Origin: JACPLA01 sp035291905
GTDB taxonomy: Bacteria; Bacteroidota; Ignavibacteria; UBA10030
Length of the DNA stretch: 9,698 bases
Direction: 5' to 3'
NCBI GenBank assembly: GCA_035291905.1
Contig: DATDRF010000003.1
Span: 1 to 9,698 of the forward strand
Position 1 is the stretch's first letter, and every line of letters starts with the position of its first letter. Under the pieces are notes generated by a model. That model worked only from the letters and a program-made list of their open reading frames with translations, was not told the DNA's origin and did not search any database. Shown one piece after another: positions 6,585 to 9,698 of this stretch. A program made the position numbers and the translations under genes.

Positions 6585-9251
6585 ATGATCGGCACAACAA
6601 TCAGCCATTACAAAATCCTCGAGAAACTCGGAGAGGGCGGAATGGGCATCGTTTACAAAGCCCAGGATACAAAGCTCGACCGCTTCGTTGCCCTCAAGTT
6701 TCTCCCTGAGCACATTTCGGCCAGTTCGGGTGAGCTCGAACGTTTCGTCCAGGAGGCCAAAGCTGCGGCTGCTTTGAATCATCCGAATATCTGTACTGTT
6801 TACGGTATTGAAGAGGTGGATAAGAAGCACTTCATCGACATGGAATTCGTCGACGGAATGACCCTTCGCGAGAAGATGTCCGGCGGAGCCTTGAAGCAAA
6901 GCGAGGCCGTTGCCTATGCCGTCCAAATCGCCGAAGCGCTTCACGAAGCCCACAGTCAGAGTATTGTTCACCGTGATGTGAAGGCAGAAAACATCATGGT
7001 GAATTCCCGAAACCAGATCAAAGTCATGGACTTTGGGCTGGCAAAGCTCAAGGGATCGCTGAAACTGACAAAAACCTCGAGCACCGTCGGTACGCTTGCC
7101 TATATGGCCCCTGAGCAGATCCAGGGCGGAGAGGTTGATGCCCGATCGGATCTCTTTTCCTTTGGGGTCGTTCTCTATGAAATGCTCACAGGCCAGTTCC
7201 CTTTCCGCGGAGAACACGAAGCGGCGATGATGTACTCCATTCTCAACGAAGATCCCTCACCCCTGCCGTCGTCTCTCACCGATGGCACTCCCGAGCTGGC
7301 ACATATTCTGGCCAAAGCCCTCGACAAAGATCCCGAAGATCGTTACCAATCTGCAAAAGAAATCGCCGTCGACCTCAGGCGGTTGAAGAAGGATACTTCA
7401 CGTGTCGTCCGAAGGACCGAGGCCATCCCTCGCACCGAGCAGAATGAAGAGAGAAAGCCTCCTCCTTCATCTTTTCTGAAGCCCCGAACTCGCCTTTATG
7501 CCCTGGTGGGCGCCGTAGTCCTGATCGCCGCCGTCATCATCGCTTTCCTGAATCCCTTTTCTTCAACCGGGTCGGGTTCATCGGAGAAACGGATGCTGGT
7601 AGTCCTCCCGTTTCAGAATCAGGGCTCTTCCGAGAAAGACTATTTCGTCGACGGGATCACGGAGGAAATCACGAGCCGACTATCCGGGCTCTCTGGGCTG
7701 GGGGTGATTGCCCGCTCAAGCGCTATCCAGTACAAGGGAACAAACAAGACGCTGAAGGAGATTGCAGAAGAGCTTGGTGTAAGTTATGCACTCATGGGAA
7801 CGGTCCGATGGGAAAAAGTTGCGGGATCGGAAGATCGGATTCGGGTCAATCCTGAGCTTATCAAGATCGCCGATGCCACGCAGGTGTGGTCCGAACCCTT
7901 CGAGGCGGCCTATTCCGGGAGTTTCAAGCTCCAGGCCCAGATCGCTTCTCAGGTCGCTACCGAGCTGGGTATTTCGCTGCTCACCCCTGAACGCCAGAGC
8001 CTCGAGGCCGCCCTCACCCAGAATTCGGAAGCATACGATCTTTATCTCAAAGGAATTGATTATGTCGAAAGGGGCGCAGAAGACAAGGTCTCGCTCTCGT
8101 TTGCCGAACAGATGTTTAACCGTGCCCTGGAACTCGATCCAAAATTCGCGGCGGCTTATGCGATGCTGTCTCAGGTTCATTCCGATTCCTACTGGTTCCA
8201 ATTTGACCGGTCGGAGAGACGTGTTACCGAGGCAAAGCGGGCTGCGGAAACGGCTTTGCGTCTTGATCCGAACCTCGCTCTTGCGCACACGGCCATGGCG
8301 TGGTACCACTACCACGGAAAACTCGACTATGATCCCGCACTTGAGAGTTTTCGAAAGGCCATCGCACTTCAGCCAAACAATGCCGATGCAATGGTTGGAA
8401 TCGGGGCCGTGCTTCGCCGTAAGGGTAAGATGGAGGAATCACTGCCATACTTTGAGAAAGCCGTTGATATTGATCCCCGCTCATCGCGGAACATCCGCGA
8501 GTTGGCATATACACTGAACTTCCTTCGGAAGTACGAAGAGGCATCTCTGACATACGACCGTGCTATCGCGGTTTCACCCGATGAACTTGCAAACTATCTC
8601 TTCAATGCATTCACCTTGATCGAATGGAAGGCCGATCTCGATGGTGCCCGGGCGGTTCTCGCCACCGCTGTTCAGAAGAAGGTTCCCGATCAGGAAAATG
8701 TGATTCAGAGCGCCAGAGCTCAGATTGAGTACTTGAGTCGGAACTTTCAAAAAGCCGACGAAATCCTGCGGTCGCTTGGCCCGATTGCGGTTGACGACCA
8801 GTACTACTTTGCTCCGACGTCGCTTTTCAGAGGCAACGTGGCTCTGCTGACCGGAAACACGAAGCTCGCCCCGGCGTACTTTGACTCCGCGCGTGTCTTT
8901 CTTGAGAAGAGAATCCGGCAGGATCCGAACGACTCACGGCTCCACAGTTCCCTGGCAGTTGCTCTGGCAGGCCTGGGGCGCAAGGAAGATGCCATCAAAA
9001 AGGGCAAGGAGGCAGTTGAGATTATGCCCGTTTCAAAGGAAGCGCTGCGCGGGGCTGCACGGGTGTATGACCTCGCGTCAGTCTACGCTCTGGTTGGGGA
9101 AAGGGATCTCGCGCTTGATTACCTGGAGCAGATTGCGCCATTTTCGGGGAGTCTTTCCTATGGGGGGCTTAAGCTCAATCCCGAGTGGGATTCGCTCAGG
9201 GATCATCCCCGCTTCAAAAAATTGATTGCTTCATTGGAACCAGAACGATGA
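6585..9251 (+). CDS. Transmembrane Ser/Thr protein kinase with TolB/FlgO-like domain and TPRs (kinase 3)
   Basis: An 888-residue protein. Residues ~9-270 form a complete kinase domain: GEGGMGIVYKA, K38, HRDVKAEN (D131; Ala replaces the usual Pro), DFG 149-151, APEQ. One hydrophobic segment lies at ~304-325 (LVGAVVLIAAVIIAF). Residues ~335-465 (LVVLPFQN, YFVDGITEEITSRLS, VIARSSAIQYKG, ELGVSYALMGTVRW) match the TolB/FlgO-like domain often joined to TPRs in adenylate cyclase- and CadC-type proteins. From ~480 to ~850 there are TPR-like helices (ALELDPKFAAAYAML, AIALQPNNADAMVGIG, YFEKAVDIDPRS). TPRs suggest protein-protein binding rather than small-ligand propeller sensing. I chose ATG 6585 over an in-frame ATG 51 nt upstream because the family begins MIGTTISHYK and AAGGA (6568-6572) lies 12 nt before. 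Unlike kinases 1 and 2, no hairpin element precedes it. Its first 63 bases are identical to those of kinase 1. Confidence 0.93.
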   Translation: MIGTTISHYKILEKLGEGGMGIVYKAQDTKLDRFVALKFLPEHISASSGELERFVQEAKAAAALNHPNICTVYGIEEVDKKHFIDMEFVDGMTLREKMSGGALKQSEAVAYAVQIAEALHEAHSQSIVHRDVKAENIMVNSRNQIKVMDFGLAKLKGSLKLTKTSSTVGTLAYMAPEQIQGGEVDARSDLFSFGVVLYEMLTGQFPFRGEHEAAMMYSILNEDPSPLPSSLTDGTPELAHILAKALDKDPEDRYQSAKEIAVDLRRLKKDTSRVVRRTEAIPRTEQNEERKPPPSSFLKPRTRLYALVGAVVLIAAVIIAFLNPFSSTGSGSSEKRMLVVLPFQNQGSSEKDYFVDGITEEITSRLSGLSGLGVIARSSAIQYKGTNKTLKEIAEELGVSYALMGTVRWEKVAGSEDRIRVNPELIKIADATQVWSEPFEAAYSGSFKLQAQIASQVATELGISLLTPERQSLEAALTQNSEAYDLYLKGIDYVERGAEDKVSLSFAEQMFNRALELDPKFAAAYAMLSQVHSDSYWFQFDRSERRVTEAKRAAETALRLDPNLALAHTAMAWYHYHGKLDYDPALESFRKAIALQPNNADAMVGIGAVLRRKGKMEESLPYFEKAVDIDPRSSRNIRELAYTLNFLRKYEEASLTYDRAIAVSPDELANYLFNAFTLIEWKADLDGARAVLATAVQKKVPDQENVIQSARAQIEYLSRNFQKADEILRSLGPIAVDDQYYFAPTSLFRGNVALLTGNTKLAPAYFDSARVFLEKRIRQDPNDSRLHSSLAVALAGLGRKEDAIKKGKEAVEIMPVSKEALRGAARVYDLASVYALVGERDLALDYLEQIAPFSGSLSYGGLKLNPEWDSLRDHPRFKKLIASLEPER

Positions 9252-9381
9252 TGCTAGTTACCTCATTGTAACAATTGGGTCGTCCACTTATCTACCCATT
9301 GTCTCATTTGCAGATCTGGAATTAACATTATCCCGGTCGGCGAATGAATCAATCATGTGATGAAAAAATGAGACAACCTCT
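9252..9381 (+). other. Intergenic, AT-richer region upstream of the array
   Basis: This stretch is visibly richer in A and T than the genes. It includes the short palindrome ATTGTAACAAT at 9265-9275, which could be an operator half-site pair, and the 11-bp inverted repeat listed separately. It may hold the promoter for the downstream array and the gene beyond, but no -35/-10 pair stands out. No ORF of note is present. Confidence 0.4.
9299..9376. repeat. Perfect 11-bp inverted repeat with 56-nt spacing
   Basis: TTGTCTCATTT at 9299-9309 is the exact reverse complement of AAATGAGACAA at 9366-9376. The right arm ends 5 nt before ATG 9382 of the first array unit and therefore covers the place where a ribosome binding site would be. 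Pairing in RNA could hide that start. It could equally be the ends of a small decayed element or a regulator site. Confidence 0.45.
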
Positions 9382-9537
9382 ATGATCAACTCGACAATCT
9401 CTCATTATAAGATCCTCGAAAAGCTCGGAGAGGGCGGCATGTCCCAAAATGGCCTGCGAGCGTTTTTTCAGCGAGCGGTCGCCATTTTGAGGACCCCGGT
9501 GTTTTCTGCCGGGGGCTGGAAGGCGAGGGCCCTATGA
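9382..9537 (+). pseudogene. Broken kinase start continuing as a 51-codon mini-ORF
   Basis: ATG 9382 encodes MINSTISHYKILEKLGEGGM, the first 20 residues of a kinase up to the glycine loop. At 9442 the codon for Gly21 is replaced by TCCC of element copy C. The frame remains open through the element (tail beginning SQNGLRAFFQRAV) and ends with TGA 9535-9537, overlapping ATG 9534. It is a gene fragment or a leader peptide. No clear ribosome binding site lies before ATG 9382, which argues for weak or no translation. Confidence 0.6.
9442..9533 (+). repeat. Two-hairpin repeat element, copy C
   Basis: TCC 9442-9444 pairs with GGA 9491-9493 (A9490 bulged). CAAAATGGC 9445-9453 pairs perfectly with GCCATTTTG 9481-9489. 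CTGC 9454-9457 pairs with GCGG 9475-9478 (one G-T, i.e. G-U in RNA), with TC bulged. GA 9458-9459 faces GA 9473-9474 and GC faces GC. The terminal loop contains TTTTTT. Hairpin 2 is CCCCGG 9494-9499 with CCGGGG 9509-9514 around a 9-nt loop. A GGCGAGGG motif precedes ATG 9534. Arm sequences differ from A and B while pairing is kept. Confidence 0.8.
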
Positions 9538-9592
9538 TGGCCAGACTATCTCTCATCATAAAATTCTCGACAAGCTGGGGGAGGGTGGAATG
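9534..9592 (+). pseudogene. Frameshifted kinase 5' fragment in the array
   Basis: From 9548 the sequence encodes ISHHKILDKLGEGGM, ending with ATG 9590-9592 directly before TCCC of copy D. Relative to intact kinases the start region is one base short (20 rather than 21 nt before the His codon), so ATG 9534 is out of frame with the kinase peptide and no in-frame ATG exists. The kinase frame stays open through copy D and would stop at TGA 9695-9697, overlapping ATG 9694. The frame of ATG 9534 itself is open to the window end but encodes nothing recognisable. I regard it as a decayed remnant. Confidence 0.65.
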
Positions 9593-9693
9593 TCCCAAAA
9601 TTCCCTGCGAGCCTGCCTGCCGGACAGGCAGGCGTATTCTGCGAGCAGACGGAATTTTGAGGATCCGCCATCTTTATGGCGGAGGCGTATCCT
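9593..9693 (+). repeat. Two-hairpin repeat element, copy D
   Basis: TCC 9593-9595 pairs with GGA 9661-9663 (A9660 bulged). CAAAATTCC 9596-9604 pairs perfectly with GGAATTTTG 9651-9659. CTGC 9605-9608 pairs with GCAG 9645-9648, with AC bulged. GA 9609-9610 faces GA 9643-9644. Hairpin 2 is CCGCCAT 9665-9671 with ATGGCGG 9676-9682. A GGAGG at 9681-9685 overlaps the 3' arm of hairpin 2, 8 nt before ATG 9694, so that hairpin could mask the ribosome binding site. The terminal loop is enlarged by an extra palindrome. Confidence 0.8.
9611..9633. repeat. Small perfect palindrome nested in the loop of copy D
   Basis: GCCTGCCTG 9611-9619 is complementary to CAGGCAGGC 9625-9633 with loop CCGGA. It occupies the terminal loop region that is only 8-11 nt in copies A-C, so it looks like a second short repeat inserted into the tip of hairpin 1 without disturbing the conserved stem. 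Confidence 0.6.
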
Positions 9694-9698
9694 ATGAT
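9694..9698 (+). CDS. Probable start of the next kinase gene or array unit (partial)
   Basis: The window ends at ATGAT, the same pentamer that begins every kinase start here (ATGATC or ATGATT). It is placed right after copy D with GGAGG 8 nt upstream. By analogy with 124 and 3826 it should start a kinase reading frame, but only five bases are visible. Confidence 0.35.

Larger units (their letters stand above)
9382..9698 (+). repeat. Tandem array of kinase 5' ends and two-hairpin elements
   Basis: Two consecutive units each consist of ~60 nt of kinase start followed by ~92-101 nt of element. The starts fall at 9382, 9534 and 9694 (periods 152 and 160). The window ends at ATGAT, which begins either another unit or the intact kinase. 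Units are related but clearly diverged, in both the kinase part and the hairpin sequences, so this is not a fresh slippage duplication. Confidence 0.75.

Noticed and set aside
7716..8315. 199-codon minus-strand ORF inside kinase 3
   Set aside because: It lies antisense to the clearly coding TolB-like and TPR region and has no convincing start context.
9386..9598. Minus-strand ORF of 70 codons across the array
   Set aside because: It is antisense to the repeated kinase starts and hairpins, with no recognisable protein features; it exists because the palindromic units happen to lack stops.
9382..9698. CRISPR array
   Set aside because: The units are kinase coding fragments and hairpins of 152-160 nt that diverge from each other; there are no short identical repeats with unique spacers.

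Overview
The window reads as a bacterial chromosome segment, mildly GC-rich by eye. It carries three consecutive, co-directional genes for large eukaryotic-like (Hanks-type) Ser/Thr protein kinases, each with one predicted membrane segment. Proliferation of kinases that open with an ISHYKILEKLGEGGM-type start and carry beta-propeller or TolB-like/TPR sensor halves is known from Acidobacteria and from Ignavibacteria and other FCB-group bacteria. I cannot place the organism more precisely from sequence alone.

Layout, all on the plus strand. 1-123: the broken 5' end of another kinase gene, joined to a two-hairpin element (copy A). 124-2757: kinase 1 with a WD40/TolB-type propeller. 2810-3547: an unrecognised small protein with one N-terminal membrane helix, started at TTG behind a strong ribosome binding site. 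3548-3685: intergenic, with a weak 7-nt periodicity. 3686-3825: a second broken kinase start joined to element copy B. 3826-6498: kinase 2, same architecture as kinase 1. 6585-9251: kinase 3, whose extracytoplasmic half is a TolB/FlgO-like domain plus TPRs. 9252-9381: intergenic, with an 11-bp inverted repeat. 9382-9698: a tandem array of broken kinase starts alternating with element copies C and D, running off the window exactly at another ATGAT.

The kinases look like transmembrane sensors: the N-terminal catalytic domain is cytoplasmic, followed by one helix and a C-terminal beta-propeller or TPR domain probably outside the membrane. Kinase 1 and the small membrane protein may be one transcript (52-nt gap). 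Kinases 2 and 3 are 86 nt apart.

The striking part is the short repeated element. Four copies (87-101 nt from TCCC to the base before the next ATG) share a long hairpin with compensatory base changes, a symmetric GA/GA internal loop and conserved bulges, followed by a second hairpin whose sequence differs but whose pairing is kept, then usually a Shine-Dalgarno-like motif and ATGAT. Each copy is preceded by the first ~17-20 codons of a kinase gene. In copies C and D these codons stop exactly between Met20 and Gly21 of the glycine-rich ATP loop. Each copy is followed by a fresh kinase start. My working hypothesis is a small non-autonomous mobile or recombining unit that interrupts kinase genes inside the P-loop codons and supplies a replacement ribosome binding site, start codon and first 20 codons. 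It could also act as a structured leader controlling the kinase downstream. No transposase, integrase or reverse transcriptase is visible in the window. No tRNA, rRNA, CRISPR array or complete insertion sequence was recognised.
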